DNA of 64,000 nt, from assembly GCF_003062295.1 (NCBI RefSeq), contig NZ_PYCN01000028.1:23757-87756 (forward strand), given 5' to 3'. Source of the stretch: Bradyrhizobium algeriense. GTDB lineage: Bacteria; Pseudomonadota; Alphaproteobacteria; Rhizobiales; Xanthobacteraceae. The first letter of the stretch is position 1, and each line of letters starts with the position of its first letter. The notes beneath the pieces were generated by a model. That model searched no databases and was not told the origin of the DNA. It saw only the letters and a list, made by a program, of their open reading frames with translations. The translations under genes were made by a program, and so were the position numbers. This document shows, one piece after another, positions 16,841-26,529 of this stretch.

Positions 16841-17686
16841 ATGCCCTTTCTCACCATCACCTTTCCGGCAATCGATCCCGTCGCCATCTCGATCGGACCG
16901 CTCGCGATCCGATGGTATGCGCTGGCCTATATCAGCGGCATCGTGATCGGATGGATATATGCGCGCGCGCTGATCGGAAGCGAGAAATTGTGGGGCGGGC
17001 CGGCGCCGATCGCGCCCGTGCAACTCGACGACTTCATTCTCTGGGTCACCCTCGGCATCATCCTCGGCGGCCGTACCGGCTACGTGCTGTTCTACAACCT
17101 TCCCCACTTCATCGAGCATCCCGCCGCCATTCTCAAATTATGGGAGGGCGGCATGTCCTTTCACGGCGGCTTTCTCGGCTGCGTCGCCGCGGTGATGCTG
17201 TTTGCGCTCAAGAACAATATCCCCATCCTGTCGCTTGGCGACATCACGACCGCGGTCGCTCCGGTCGGAATATTGCTCGGACGCCTCGCCAACTTCATCA
17301 AAGGCGAGTTGTGGGGGCGGGAGGCGGATGCCAGCGTGCCCTGGAGAATGGTCTTTCCCGATGACGCGAAACAACTTTTCCGCCATCCAAGCCAGCTCTA
17401 CGAAGCGGCGCTTGAGGGTATCCTGCTGTTTGCGATCCTGGCGATCATGGTCCGGATGGGCGCGTTGAAGCGGCCGGGCCTGATCCTCGGCAGCTTCATC
17501 ACGATCTACGCGCTTGCGCGCATTACCAGCGAATTCTTCCGCGAACCCGATCCCCAGCTTGGATTTTTGTGGGGTGGGCTGACCATGGGTATGCTTTTGT
17601 CGGTACCCATGATCATTGCCGGGGCCATCCTGATCATGAAGGCATGGCGCCGCAAGGCGCCGGAGCATATACAGAAGTCGAGTTAA
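16841..17686 (+). CDS. lgt: prolipoprotein diacylglyceryl transferase
   Basis: Lgt transfers diacylglycerol from phosphatidylglycerol to the lipobox cysteine of prolipoproteins at the inner membrane. Seven hydrophobic segments are visible. The signature regions are HGGFLG in SFHGGFLGCVAAVMLFAL, then GRLANFIKGELWGREAD with the essential Arg/Asn/Glu, and EAALEGILLFAIL toward the C-terminus. The length of 281 aa is normal. The stop lies eight bases before the GTG of the MidA-like gene, so the two are coupled. Confidence 0.96.
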   Translation: MPFLTITFPAIDPVAISIGPLAIRWYALAYISGIVIGWIYARALIGSEKLWGGPAPIAPVQLDDFILWVTLGIILGGRTGYVLFYNLPHFIEHPAAILKLWEGGMSFHGGFLGCVAAVMLFALKNNIPILSLGDITTAVAPVGILLGRLANFIKGELWGREADASVPWRMVFPDDAKQLFRHPSQLYEAALEGILLFAILAIMVRMGALKRPGLILGSFITIYALARITSEFFREPDPQLGFLWGGLTMGMLLSVPMIIAGAILIMKAWRRKAPEHIQKSS

Positions 17687-17694
17687 GGCAGGCC

Positions 17695-18822
17695 GTGACC
17701 GAATTCTCGCCGTTGCAGTCGGAGATCCACAAGCTGATCCGATCGTCAGGACCGATGCCGGTCTGGCGGTACATGGAATTGTGCCTGATGCATCCCGAGC
17801 ACGGCTATTACGTGTCGCGCGATCCATTGGGCCGCGAGGGCGATTTCACCACCGCGCCCGAGGTCAGCCAGATGTTCGGCGAACTGCTCGGTCTGTGGAC
17901 GGCCTCGGTATGGAAGGCAATCGGGTCGCCGCCGATGCTGCGGCTGGTCGAACTCGGTCCCGGCCGCGGCACCATGATGGCGGACGCGCTCCGCGCGATC
18001 CGGGTGCTGCCGCCGCTCTATCAATCGCTCCACATCGATCTCGTCGAGGTCAATCCGGTCCTGCGCGAAAAACAGCGGGCGACGCTATCCGGCGCGCGCA
18101 ACATCAGCTGGCATGACAGTATCGACGACGTGCCGGAGGGCCCCGCGGTCATTCTCGCCAACGAATATTTCGACGTGCTGCCGATCCACCAGGTGGTCAA
18201 GCGCGAGACCGGCTGGCACGAGCGCGTGGTTGACCTCGATCCCGATGGCAAGCTGGTATTCGCGGCCTCGGCCGATCCGATGCCACGCTTCGAGGTGTTG
18301 CTGCCGCCGCTGGTGCGCGCGGCCCCTGTCGGTGCCGTGTTCGAATGGCGGCCGGACAACGAAATGATGAAGATCGCGACGCGGGTGCGCGACCAGGACG
18401 GCGCGGCGCTGATCATCGATTACGGCCATCTGCGCAGCGACGCCGGCGACACCTTCCAGGCAATCGCCCGCCACAGCTTTGCCGATCCCCTGAGGAATCC
18501 CGGCCAGGCCGACGTCACCGCCCATGTCGATTTCCAGGCGCTGGCGCGCGCGGCGGAAGATGTCGGCGCGCGCGTTCACGGCCCGGTGACGCAGGGCGAA
18601 TTCCTCAAGCGGCTCGGTATCGAGACGCGGGCCGTCACGCTAATGGGAAAAACCACGCCGGAAGTTTCCGCCGATATTTCCGCCGCGCTGAAGCGCCTGA
18701 CCGACAGCGGCCGCGGCGGCATGGGATCGATGTTCAAGGTGCTTGCGGTCACCGAACCCAATCTCACCATGGTCGCGGGCCTCAGCGACGAACCGCCGGC
18801 GCCTGGAGACGAAACAGCATGA
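17695..18822 (+). CDS. MidA/NDUFAF7-type SAM-dependent methyltransferase
   Basis: This family methylates protein arginine in mitochondria (NDUFAF7 acts on complex I); the bacterial role is less clear. The SAM-binding glycine loop is VELGPGRGTMM at about residue 85. The conserved N-terminal MPVWRYMELCLMHPEHGYYV and the NEYFDVLPIHQ motif are both present. I take the GTG at 17695, behind AAGGCAGG, as start; an in-frame ORF extends into lgt but has no separate evidence. It overlaps pgeF by four bases (ATGA). Length 375 aa. Confidence 0.88.
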   Translation: MTEFSPLQSEIHKLIRSSGPMPVWRYMELCLMHPEHGYYVSRDPLGREGDFTTAPEVSQMFGELLGLWTASVWKAIGSPPMLRLVELGPGRGTMMADALRAIRVLPPLYQSLHIDLVEVNPVLREKQRATLSGARNISWHDSIDDVPEGPAVILANEYFDVLPIHQVVKRETGWHERVVDLDPDGKLVFAASADPMPRFEVLLPPLVRAAPVGAVFEWRPDNEMMKIATRVRDQDGAALIIDYGHLRSDAGDTFQAIARHSFADPLRNPGQADVTAHVDFQALARAAEDVGARVHGPVTQGEFLKRLGIETRAVTLMGKTTPEVSADISAALKRLTDSGRGGMGSMFKVLAVTEPNLTMVAGLSDEPPAPGDETA

Positions 18823-19586
18823 CGTTCGGATCGTCGCTGCTCGCAGCCATTCCCGGGCTGCGCCACGCCTTCTTCACCCGCGAGGGCGGGATATCCAGCG
18901 GAATCTACCAGGGTCTCAATGGCGGCCTCGGCTCCAACGACGATCCGGCCAGTGTCGCGGAAAATCGCCGCCGGATGGCCGAGCAGATGGGTGTTGCGCC
19001 CGAGCGCTTGCTCAGCGCGCACCAGATCCATTCACCCGACGTCGTGGTGGCGACCGGACCATGGCAGGGCGACAAGCCGCGCGCCGACGCGCTCGTCACC
19101 CGCACGGAAGGCATCGCCATCGGCGTCACCGCCGCGGATTGCGGCCCGATCCTGTTCGCCGACGCCAGCGCGCGCGTGATCGGCGCGGCGCATGCCGGCT
19201 GGAAGGGCGCGCTGACGGGCGTGCTGGAATCGACCATCGAGGCGATGGAGAAACTCGGCGCCGACCGCTCCGGCATCGTCGCCGCCATCGGCCCGCTGAT
19301 CCGCCAGCACTCCTATGAAGTCGGCAGCGAATTCGTCGAGCGTTTTCTGGACGCTGACGCGGAGAATGCCGTCTTCTTCATCCCCTCGGCTCGATCAGGC
19401 CATGCCATGTTCGATCTCGCCGGCTTCATCCGCATGCGGCTGGAGAATGCCGGCGTGCTGATGATCGACGATATCGGCGTCGATACCTATTCCGACGAGC
19501 GATTCTACAGCTACCGCCGCTCGGTGCACCGGAAAGAACCGGACTACGGCCGCCACGTCCACGCGATTGCGCTGGCGCGCGAGTAG
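18819..19586 (+). CDS. pgeF: peptidoglycan editing factor PgeF (YfiH/polyphenol oxidase family)
   Basis: PgeF (YfiH, laccase-domain) removes mis-incorporated residues from peptidoglycan precursors and was earlier annotated as a polyphenol oxidase. Its metal-site motifs are present: HQIHS near residue 68, the ADCGP segment and HAGWKGALTGV. The start MTFGSSLLAAIPGLRHAFFT at 18819 overlaps the preceding stop codon (ATGA) and has GGAGA upstream. The length of 255 aa is standard. Lgt and PgeF both serve the cell envelope. Confidence 0.9.
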   Translation: MTFGSSLLAAIPGLRHAFFTREGGISSGIYQGLNGGLGSNDDPASVAENRRRMAEQMGVAPERLLSAHQIHSPDVVVATGPWQGDKPRADALVTRTEGIAIGVTAADCGPILFADASARVIGAAHAGWKGALTGVLESTIEAMEKLGADRSGIVAAIGPLIRQHSYEVGSEFVERFLDADAENAVFFIPSARSGHAMFDLAGFIRMRLENAGVLMIDDIGVDTYSDERFYSYRRSVHRKEPDYGRHVHAIALARE

Positions 19587-19588
19587 CG

Positions 19589-20542
19589 TCAGAGGTCCAG
19601 AACCAGGCGCACGCCCGCCGATCCGGCGACGCAGACCATCAGGCTGCGGGCGCGCTCGGCCGGCGATAGCACGCGGTCGCGATGCACGGGGCTACCCTCG
19701 AGCCAGTCCACCTTGCACGCGCCGCATATGCCGCCGCAGCACGATGCCGGAATGTCGATGCCGAGATCGAGAAGTGCGGCGAGCATGGTTTGTCCGGGCT
19801 CGACGCGAGTTTCGATCTGCGAGCGCGCCAGCGCAAGCGTGTACGGCCGTGAATTGGGATCAGCCGGCAATGCCGGCGGCACGAAGCGCTCGACATGGAC
19901 GCGCTCACCCGGCCAGTCACGCGAAGCCCGCTCGAAGTCGTCGATCATGCCGGCGGGGCCGCAACATCCGATCGCCGTTTTGGGCGCCGGCAGGCCGATC
20001 AGTGCGGCAAGATCCGGCCGTCCGGCTGTAGCCGTATCGTGCAGGATCGCATGCCCGCTTTGCACGAATGGCGCCACCAGGCGCGCCAGCGGCGGCTCGC
20101 CGCGCGTCAGCAGGTGCAGCGTGAAGTCCGGCCGCCCGATCCGCAGCAGCAACGCTGCCGCCGACAAGAACGGCGTGATGCCGATGCCGCCCGCGACGAA
20201 GATGAAGCGGGAGATCGCCGCGTCCAAAACCAATCCGCCGCGCGGCAGCGAAACGCCGATCACGTCGCCGACCCTGACCTGATCGTGCAGCTTCGCCGAG
20301 CCGCCGCGCCCGGCCGGCTCGCGCTTGACGGCCACGCGATAGCATTTGTTGTCGGCGGGGTCGTTGCACAGCGAATAGGTTCGAACCATTCCGCCGGGCA
20401 GACGCAAATCGATATGCGCACCGGCGCGAAAGGGCGGCAGCTCCCAGCAGTCGGGATCGACCAGTGAGAACAATTTGACGTCCGGCCCGGCGTCCTCGAT
20501 GGACTCGACGATCGTCGTGATCGTCGTGATCGGAACAGCCAT
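19589..20542 (-). CDS. PDR/VanB-type ferredoxin oxidoreductase
   Basis: A phthalate-dioxygenase-reductase-like electron-transfer protein: FMN-binding domain (residues 1-100, with FRAGAHIDLRL and RTYSLCN), NAD-binding domain (100-225, FVAGGIGITPFLSAA), and a C-terminal plant-type [2Fe-2S] ferredoxin domain. The last has cysteines in SCCGGICGACK and a final VCVAGSAG. It passes electrons from NADH to a partner oxygenase or demethylase, which is absent here. It is the third gene of an operon: its ATG overlaps the MOSC stop by one base (TGATG). Length 317 aa, cytoplasmic. Confidence 0.92.
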   Translation of the reverse strand: MAVPITTITTIVESIEDAGPDVKLFSLVDPDCWELPPFRAGAHIDLRLPGGMVRTYSLCNDPADNKCYRVAVKREPAGRGGSAKLHDQVRVGDVIGVSLPRGGLVLDAAISRFIFVAGGIGITPFLSAAALLLRIGRPDFTLHLLTRGEPPLARLVAPFVQSGHAILHDTATAGRPDLAALIGLPAPKTAIGCCGPAGMIDDFERASRDWPGERVHVERFVPPALPADPNSRPYTLALARSQIETRVEPGQTMLAALLDLGIDIPASCCGGICGACKVDWLEGSPVHRDRVLSPAERARSLMVCVAGSAGVRLVLDL

Positions 20543-21060
20543 CACTGGAAATTCCGCACGGCGTCGCCGGTGCGCACGATCCCGCCCTTGAGGATCTTGC
20601 AGTTGAGCCCGGATCGGTTGATCAGCGGATCGAAAATCGCCTTGCCGGTGATCTCCTCGATGTGCCGGCAAGGGATCGACAGCCGCGTCGCTTCCAGCAG
20701 CGTTTCCCCGAGCCAGAAGCGACGTCCGACCAGATGGGTGAGCGGCACGCCTTCGACGGTGACGTTGCGCCGGTGTTCCTCAGGTCCGAGCTCGATACTG
20801 GCGTCGCGCTTTAGCGCCACCAGCGTTTCGAACTCGAACAGTGTCACCTGCCGTCCCTCTTCGGGCTTGTGCGAATAAAAGCCCGCTTCTCGGCCGATCA
20901 TGTAGCGATCGCCCTCGATGCCCTTGCCTTCGACCAGCTTGATCTCACGCATCTCGCGCATCGGCAGGAAGGCACGCGGCGTAACATGGAGGTGGCGGAC
21001 GACGCCGGTCCAGCCCGGCACAACCGCGCCGCGGTCGGATGTCTGGATGGTATCGAGCAT
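20542..21060 (-). CDS. MOSC domain protein
   Basis: MOSC domains bind molybdenum cofactor or carry sulfur for its sulfuration. YiiM-like members take part in detoxification of N-hydroxylated compounds. The protein has the domain core RREVTL-like QVTLFEFETL, the RRNVTVEGV segment, the conserved Cys in LSIPCRHIEEITGK and GGIVRTGD at the end. It is coupled by one-base overlaps (TGATG) to the transporter upstream and the PDR-type reductase downstream. MOSC plus flavin/[2Fe-2S] reductase is a known functional combination. Length 172 aa; the longer frame upstream is out-of-frame MFS sequence. Confidence 0.88.
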   Translation of the reverse strand: MLDTIQTSDRGAVVPGWTGVVRHLHVTPRAFLPMREMREIKLVEGKGIEGDRYMIGREAGFYSHKPEEGRQVTLFEFETLVALKRDASIELGPEEHRRNVTVEGVPLTHLVGRRFWLGETLLEATRLSIPCRHIEEITGKAIFDPLINRSGLNCKILKGGIVRTGDAVRNFQ

Positions 21061-22373
21061 CAGGTCAGCTCCTTGTTGGCCGTTTCCGGTGCAACGAATG
21101 TCGCGACCGCGGTGATCAGCGCGCAGGCGATCAGGAACAGCGAGACCGGCCAGGTGGCGCCGCCGGCCCAGGTCATCAGTGACGCTGCGATCAGCGGGCT
21201 CAGTCCGCCGCTCAAGGCCGCACCGACCTGGAAGCCGAGCGAGGCGCCGGTATAGCGCAGCCGTGCGGTAAACAGTTCGGAATACCAGGGCGCCCCGATG
21301 CCGAACATCACCATCTGGCCAAAGCTGATCGCGACCACGATGGTCAGGATCACGATCGTCGGATCGCGGGTGTCGAGCAGCCAGAACAGCGGGAATGCGA
21401 ATAGTGCCGAGAACAGACAGCTGGCATAGAACATCGTCTTGCGGCCGAGCTTGTCCGACATCCACCCAAACAGGGGAATCGAGAACAGCGCGACAAACGA
21501 CGCAATGAATGCGCCGTTGAGGATCAGCCCGCGCGATAGTCCGAGACGCGAGGTTGCATACGACATCACGAAGACGCCGGCGATACTGGCATAGGCGATC
21601 TCCGAGATCTTCAGGCACACCGCGGTGAAGAACGGGCGGCGATGATATTTGAAGACGTCGAGGACCGGCATCCTTGCGACCTCGTTCCTCGCCTTGAGCT
21701 GACGGAAGGCCGGCGTCTCTTCCATGCGCAGCCGTATCCAAAGGCCGACGCCGACCAGGAGCACGGAGATCAGGAACGGAATGCGCCATCCCCACGCCAT
21801 GAATTCGCTCTCCGGCAGCTGCGACACCAGCGCGAACATGCCGATCGCCGCCAGGTTTCCGATGGGATTGCCGACCTGAACCATGCTGCCGAACAATCCG
21901 CGCCGGTGCTTCGGCGCGTTCTCGACGACCATCAGCACAGCGCCGCCCCACTCGCCGCCGAGGCCGATGCCTTGCAGGAAGCGCAACACGACCAGCAACA
22001 CCGGAGCCGCGACGCCGATCTGCTGATAGGTCGGCAACAAACCGATCAGGAAAGTGCCGAGCCCCATGACGATGATCGTAACGGCGAGCATCGCCTTGCG
22101 GCCGACCTTGTCGCCGAAATGGCCGAAGATCGCAGCACCCAGCGGCCGGGCCAGGAAGCCGACGGCATAGGTGCCGAAGGCGGCAATGGTCGCCAGCGCC
22201 GGATCGCCGGCGGCGAAAAACACCTTGTTGAATACCAGCGCGGTCGCGGCACCGTAGATCAGGAAGTCGTACCACTCGACGGCGGTGCCGATCACGCTCG
22301 ACCACACGATACGCCGCAGATTTGCGGCGTCGTCCGGGACGCTAGCGGTGGAGAATCCTTCTGCAACGGTCAT
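21060..22373 (-). CDS. MFS transporter, metabolite:H+ symporter (MHS) family
   Basis: A 12-span major facilitator of the MHS group (shikimate, proline/betaine, alpha-ketoglutarate types). The family start SSVIGTAVEWYDFLIYGAA, the loop 2-3 signature GHFGDKVGRKAML and the GLGGEWGGAVLMVVENAP motif are clear. A loop 8-9 repeat (GWMSDKLGRKTM) follows. GGAGCG precedes the ATG. The substrate cannot be read from the sequence; given the MOSC and reductase partners, an organic acid or nitrogen/sulfur compound is plausible. The gene faces the XRE-cupin regulator across a 492-bp gap. Length 437 aa. Confidence 0.93.
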   Translation of the reverse strand: MTVAEGFSTASVPDDAANLRRIVWSSVIGTAVEWYDFLIYGAATALVFNKVFFAAGDPALATIAAFGTYAVGFLARPLGAAIFGHFGDKVGRKAMLAVTIIVMGLGTFLIGLLPTYQQIGVAAPVLLVVLRFLQGIGLGGEWGGAVLMVVENAPKHRRGLFGSMVQVGNPIGNLAAIGMFALVSQLPESEFMAWGWRIPFLISVLLVGVGLWIRLRMEETPAFRQLKARNEVARMPVLDVFKYHRRPFFTAVCLKISEIAYASIAGVFVMSYATSRLGLSRGLILNGAFIASFVALFSIPLFGWMSDKLGRKTMFYASCLFSALFAFPLFWLLDTRDPTIVILTIVVAISFGQMVMFGIGAPWYSELFTARLRYTGASLGFQVGAALSGGLSPLIAASLMTWAGGATWPVSLFLIACALITAVATFVAPETANKELT

Positions 22374-22605
22374 CGGGTCGCTCCTTGAAAAGACATGTTC
22401 AGTTTCAGGCGCAGTTTTCCGTTCCGCATCGCGGCTCCCCGCGGCGCAGTTCGGTCGTCTCAGGAATTTTCGCTGGTTGGTTCAGCCGCCCCAGCGTGGA
22501 CGTCGGCGCTCGGGGTACGGCCGCAACCGCCGCGATCTCCACGCTGGAAAAAGCTGCAGCATAAGATCGGCCCTTCGAACCTCCGTGCGTGCTCGAAAGC
22601 GACCA

Positions 22606-22773
22606 TGTTTACTTATAGAAATCAACGTCGCGAAAAGCGGCATTTGGCGAGGAAGTCGGCAAAAGGCAGGTAATGCTAAATAAATAGCCTAAAATGGCGG
22701 ATTTTCGCACATCTTTGCCTATATTTTCCCGGCCCTTGCTGTAAATTCCTGCAATGCAAATGTTTACTGATAG
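22606..22773. promoter_or_regulatory. candidate operator pair TGTTTACT(T/G)ATAG
   Basis: TGTTTACTTATAG at 22606-22618 and TGTTTACTGATAG at 22761-22773 are the same 13-mer with one mismatch, in an AT-rich part of the divergent MFS/XRE intergenic region. They lie 93 bases ahead of the XRE-cupin TTG start and about 230 ahead of the MFS start. They are plausible binding sites for the regulator encoded next to them. This is inference from position and repetition only. Confidence 0.45.
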
Positions 22774-22865
22774 GACGATATCCGCCATCCCGCTTTCGTT
22801 GTATGCGTATCGGTGCCTGATGCCCGGAGCCGCATCAGCTGGACGATCCTGGAAGGAGATCCGCT

Positions 22866-23468
22866 TTGCTTGACGTCAGCAGGACCGCCGGAGTGGGTCT
22901 CAATCTGCGCAGATTGCGCGCGGCCAAGGGACTGACGCTGGACCGGCTCGCCAGCATGAGCGAGCTCACGCGCGGCTATATCTCGTTGGTCGAGCGCGGT
23001 CTGAAGGCGCCGTCGATTGCGGCGCTGCTTCGCATGGCCGCGGCACTGGACGTCAACGTCGCTTATTTCTTCGATCCGAAATCGAGCGCCGCGCCGCGCT
23101 ACACCGTCCACCGGCATCAGGAAGAAGGTGCCGATCCCATGAAGAATGGATCGTTCGGACTGATGGCTTTGGCAGCCGCGCGTCCGCACAAGAGCATGGA
23201 GCCGTTTCTGTTCATGCCACCGTTCAAGTCGTCGCGGAATTCGGCCGCCGCAAACGAGACGATTCAACGGGCGTTCCATTCCGGCGAGGAGATGCTGTTC
23301 GTCGTCAGCGGGCGGGTCGCGATCGAGCTCGATGGTGAAGAGCTCAAGCTCGAAAAGGGCGATTGCCTGTATTTCTCCGGGGAGATGCCGCACCAGGTGC
23401 ACAGCCTGGGCCGGCAAAAGGCGGAAGTCCTTGTGGTTATTGCGGCTGGCCGGACCGAGCCAGGTTAA
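22866..23468 (+). CDS. XRE-family regulator with C-terminal cupin domain
   Basis: The helix-turn-helix covers residues 10-65 (GLNLRRLRAAKGLTLDRLAS, then ELTRGYISLVERGLKAPSIA). A small cupin_2 domain covers about 125-195 with GEEMLFVVSGRVAIELDGEE and KGDCLYFSGEMPHQVH. Regulators of this type bind a small-molecule effector in the cupin and control transport or catabolic genes nearby. The TTG start at 22866 has an excellent GGAAGGAG site. It is divergent from the MFS-MOSC-reductase operon, its likely target. Length 200 aa. Confidence 0.9.
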   Translation: MLDVSRTAGVGLNLRRLRAAKGLTLDRLASMSELTRGYISLVERGLKAPSIAALLRMAAALDVNVAYFFDPKSSAAPRYTVHRHQEEGADPMKNGSFGLMALAAARPHKSMEPFLFMPPFKSSRNSAAANETIQRAFHSGEEMLFVVSGRVAIELDGEELKLEKGDCLYFSGEMPHQVHSLGRQKAEVLVVIAAGRTEPG

Positions 23469-23526
23469 AGGCAGACCGTGATATCGCTGCGCGTTGCCGA
23501 CGCGGAGAATGGCAAGCGACTGATTC

Positions 23527-23700
23527 CTACCGCACCTTCAAGACCACCTTGCCCCGCGCCCGGCCGGCCTCAAGATAGGTCAGCGCATCGGGCAACTGCT
23601 CGAACGCGAATTCGCGATCGATCACCGGCCTGATCGCGCCGCCTTCCAGGCGGACATGGTCGGCGATCGCGCCATAGCCGTCGAGGACGAATGCTCGCAT
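23527..23700 (-). pseudogene. zinc-type alcohol dehydrogenase/quinone oxidoreductase with internal deletion
   Basis: The 57-codon minus-strand ORF starts MRAFVLDGYGAIADHVRLE, a typical N-terminus of the MDR superfamily. It jumps directly to GGAIRPVIDREFAFEQLPDA and ends LTYLEAGRARGKVVLKVR, the typical C-terminus. Roughly 270 residues that should hold the NAD(P)-binding fold are missing, with the frame kept. AGGATGATCC precedes the ATG. The remnant cannot be an active dehydrogenase. The deletion junction lies near 23643. Confidence 0.8.
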
Positions 23701-23833
23701 GGATCATCCTGCCGGGTTGAAAGATTCTGGCGACAACAAGGTGAACGGGGGCGAGCTCGACGCAATCTTTTTGGCGGGCCGGTACACCCGCTGCCCTAGA
23801 CCTTAACACATTTTAACGATATCGCAGGGAGCA

Positions 23834-24451
23834 ATGAACGACACCGTTCCAGCTTCGTGCCTGCAAGCGCCGCGCGCCATGATCGCGGCAGTGCTGCTTG
23901 TCGTCGCCTCGGCGCTCGGCGGCTGTGCCGGCGGAGGCGCAGCCAGCGGCTCGTATGCGATGGTTTCGACGGGCAGCGGCCCGACCGTGGCGTTCGAATC
24001 GATCGACGGTCCGCCGCCGCAGGTGTTCGACCGGATGGTCAGCGTGCTCGACAGCGAATCGAAGCTGCGCAACCTGTTGATCGTCTCCCGCGAGGGCGGG
24101 GCTTCCTACCGCGTGCGCGGCTATCTCTCGGCGCAGGTGGTGCGCGGCAAGACCGTGATCGCCTGGGTCTGGGACGTCTACGACAACAACCAGCAGCGCG
24201 CGCTGCGGCTTTCCGGCGAAGAAGCGGCCGGCAAGGCCGGACGCGACGCCTGGGCGGCGGCCGACGACCTCGTATTGCGCAAGATTGCGCAGGCCGGCCT
24301 CAGCGGTCTGTCAGGTATGATTAACGGAATTCCGGATGCCGCGCCGGCCCCGGCCCCCGAGCGCCGCGGTCCCGCAGTCGCGAGTGTGGAAAGCGCCGTA
24401 CCCGCGCAGGATGCGCTCGCCGTCACCTCGCTCAGCTACAGCGCCCAATAG
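23834..24451 (+). CDS. putative lipoprotein, 205 aa
   Basis: An N-terminal hydrophobic segment ends in a lipobox (ASALGGC, Cys about residue 31), so processing by Lgt and Lsp and membrane anchoring are expected. The mature part has a globular region (residues 50-160: FDRMVSVLDSESKLRNLLIV, then SYRVRGYLSAQVVRGKTVIA). A Pro/Ala-rich tail with AAPAPAPERRGP follows. No family was recognised; the first half resembles the alpha/beta fold of small periplasmic lipoproteins. The start is MNDTVPASC at 23834 with GGGAGCA upstream. Confidence 0.75.
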   Translation: MNDTVPASCLQAPRAMIAAVLLVVASALGGCAGGGAASGSYAMVSTGSGPTVAFESIDGPPPQVFDRMVSVLDSESKLRNLLIVSREGGASYRVRGYLSAQVVRGKTVIAWVWDVYDNNQQRALRLSGEEAAGKAGRDAWAAADDLVLRKIAQAGLSGLSGMINGIPDAAPAPAPERRGPAVASVESAVPAQDALAVTSLSYSAQ

Positions 24452-24621
24452 GCGCCCCCGTAAAAGTCACGTATTTGCCGTTTTTTGACCGGGAAAACCG
24501 GGCCGACGGGTTGCCAGCCAAGCCACCCGCCTGATATCTCCTCGCCCATCAAAAGCGCCGGTTCCGAGGATTTCTCGATATGCTGAACGTCGTATCCAGC
24601 AAGGCGCGAGGAGAAGCGTTG

Positions 24622-25575
<954 letters not shown>

Positions 25576-25584
25576 GATGACGTC

Positions 25585-25666
25585 GTAGGATGGGTAGAGC
25601 GCAGCGAAACCCATCATCTCTCCGCGCAATGAATTGATGGGTTTCGCTTCGCTCTACCCATCCTAC
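25585..25666. repeat. 82-bp palindromic element, copy 2
   Basis: Arms 25585-25615 and 25636-25666 (31 bp, one mismatch) have the same sequence family as the 6527-6610 copy, with outer ends GTAGGATGGGTAGAGCG and CGCTCTACCCATCCTAC. The loop differs between copies. It sits between the prs stop and the convergent SDR gene. Confidence 0.88.
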
Positions 25667-25681
25667 GCGCCGCCGCGCGCC

Positions 25682-26497
25682 TCACTCAAATCCCGGCCGC
25701 GGCACCAGGTTCATCAGCATGTTGGCGTAGCCACCGTCGACCATGATCTCGTCGCCGTTGACATAGGACGCGCGGTCGCTGGCGAGGAACAGGATCGCAT
25801 CGGCGATGTCCTGCGGCATGCCGACCCGCCGCATCGGCACTACCGCGGCGCGCCGCTCGGTGACCCCAGGCGTATCGTAAAAGGCCTGGCTCATCGGCGT
25901 GATCACCATGCCGGGGCTGACGACGTTGCTGCGAATGCCATGCGGACCCCATTCGTTGGCGAGTTGCCGCGACAGCATGATCACGCCGGCCTTGCTGACG
26001 CTGTAGGCTCCGCTCTGCCCCTGCGCATTGCTGCCAGCGATCGAAGCCACGTGAACCAGGCTGCCGCGACCGAGCGCGCGCATCTGCCGGCCGAAAACCT
26101 GCGCGCAGACGAAGTAGCCGGTCAGGTTGACCGACAGAACCGCGTTCCATTCGGCAAGCGACAACGAGTCGAGCGCGCCGGGCCGCAGCACGGCGGCGGT
26201 GTTGACCAGCACGTGACACCGCCCGAGCGATTTTTCGATTGTCGCGGACGCAGCGGTGACGCTCTCGACGTCAGTCGTATCGCAGCGAGCGATGACATGC
26301 TCGGCACCAAGCTTGCCGAGTTCTTCGCGCGTCACTTCAAGACCGCGCTCATCGAGATCGATCGCGGCGACGCGGGCGCCCGCCTGGGCGAGACTGACGG
26401 CGACGGCGCGGCCGATCCCGCCACCGCCACCCGTCACCACGCAGACTCGGCCTGACAGGCCGAGCCAATCGGAAGGGTCTTGTCCGGCATTGACCAT
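25682..26497 (-). CDS. SDR family oxidoreductase
   Basis: A classical short-chain dehydrogenase. The cofactor loop is TGGGGGIGRAVAV; NTAAVLR stands at the NNAG position; the catalytic Ser is in HVASIAGSNAQG and the YxxxK is in YSVSKAG. IMVDGGYAN is at the C-terminus. The loop and the DLDER after strand 2 suggest NAD(H) rather than NADP. TTGGAG lies ahead of the ATG at 26497; eight earlier in-frame residues are less likely. Substrate unknown. The gene stands alone between prs and ribH. Confidence 0.92.
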   Translation of the reverse strand: MVNAGQDPSDWLGLSGRVCVVTGGGGGIGRAVAVSLAQAGARVAAIDLDERGLEVTREELGKLGAEHVIARCDTTDVESVTAASATIEKSLGRCHVLVNTAAVLRPGALDSLSLAEWNAVLSVNLTGYFVCAQVFGRQMRALGRGSLVHVASIAGSNAQGQSGAYSVSKAGVIMLSRQLANEWGPHGIRSNVVSPGMVITPMSQAFYDTPGVTERRAAVVPMRRVGMPQDIADAILFLASDRASYVNGDEIMVDGGYANMLMNLVPRPGFE

Positions 26498-26529
26498 CGA
26501 TAACTCCAATTGACGCTGCATTCGTCATT

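Noticed and set aside
15980..17119. 379-codon minus-strand frame
   Set aside because: Antisense to the dienelactone hydrolase and lgt genes.
20542..22305. 587-codon minus-strand frame appearing to fuse a long Arg-rich part to the MOSC domain
   Set aside because: The first 400 codons are the MFS gene read out of frame; the MOSC gene has its own start at 21060 overlapping the MFS stop.
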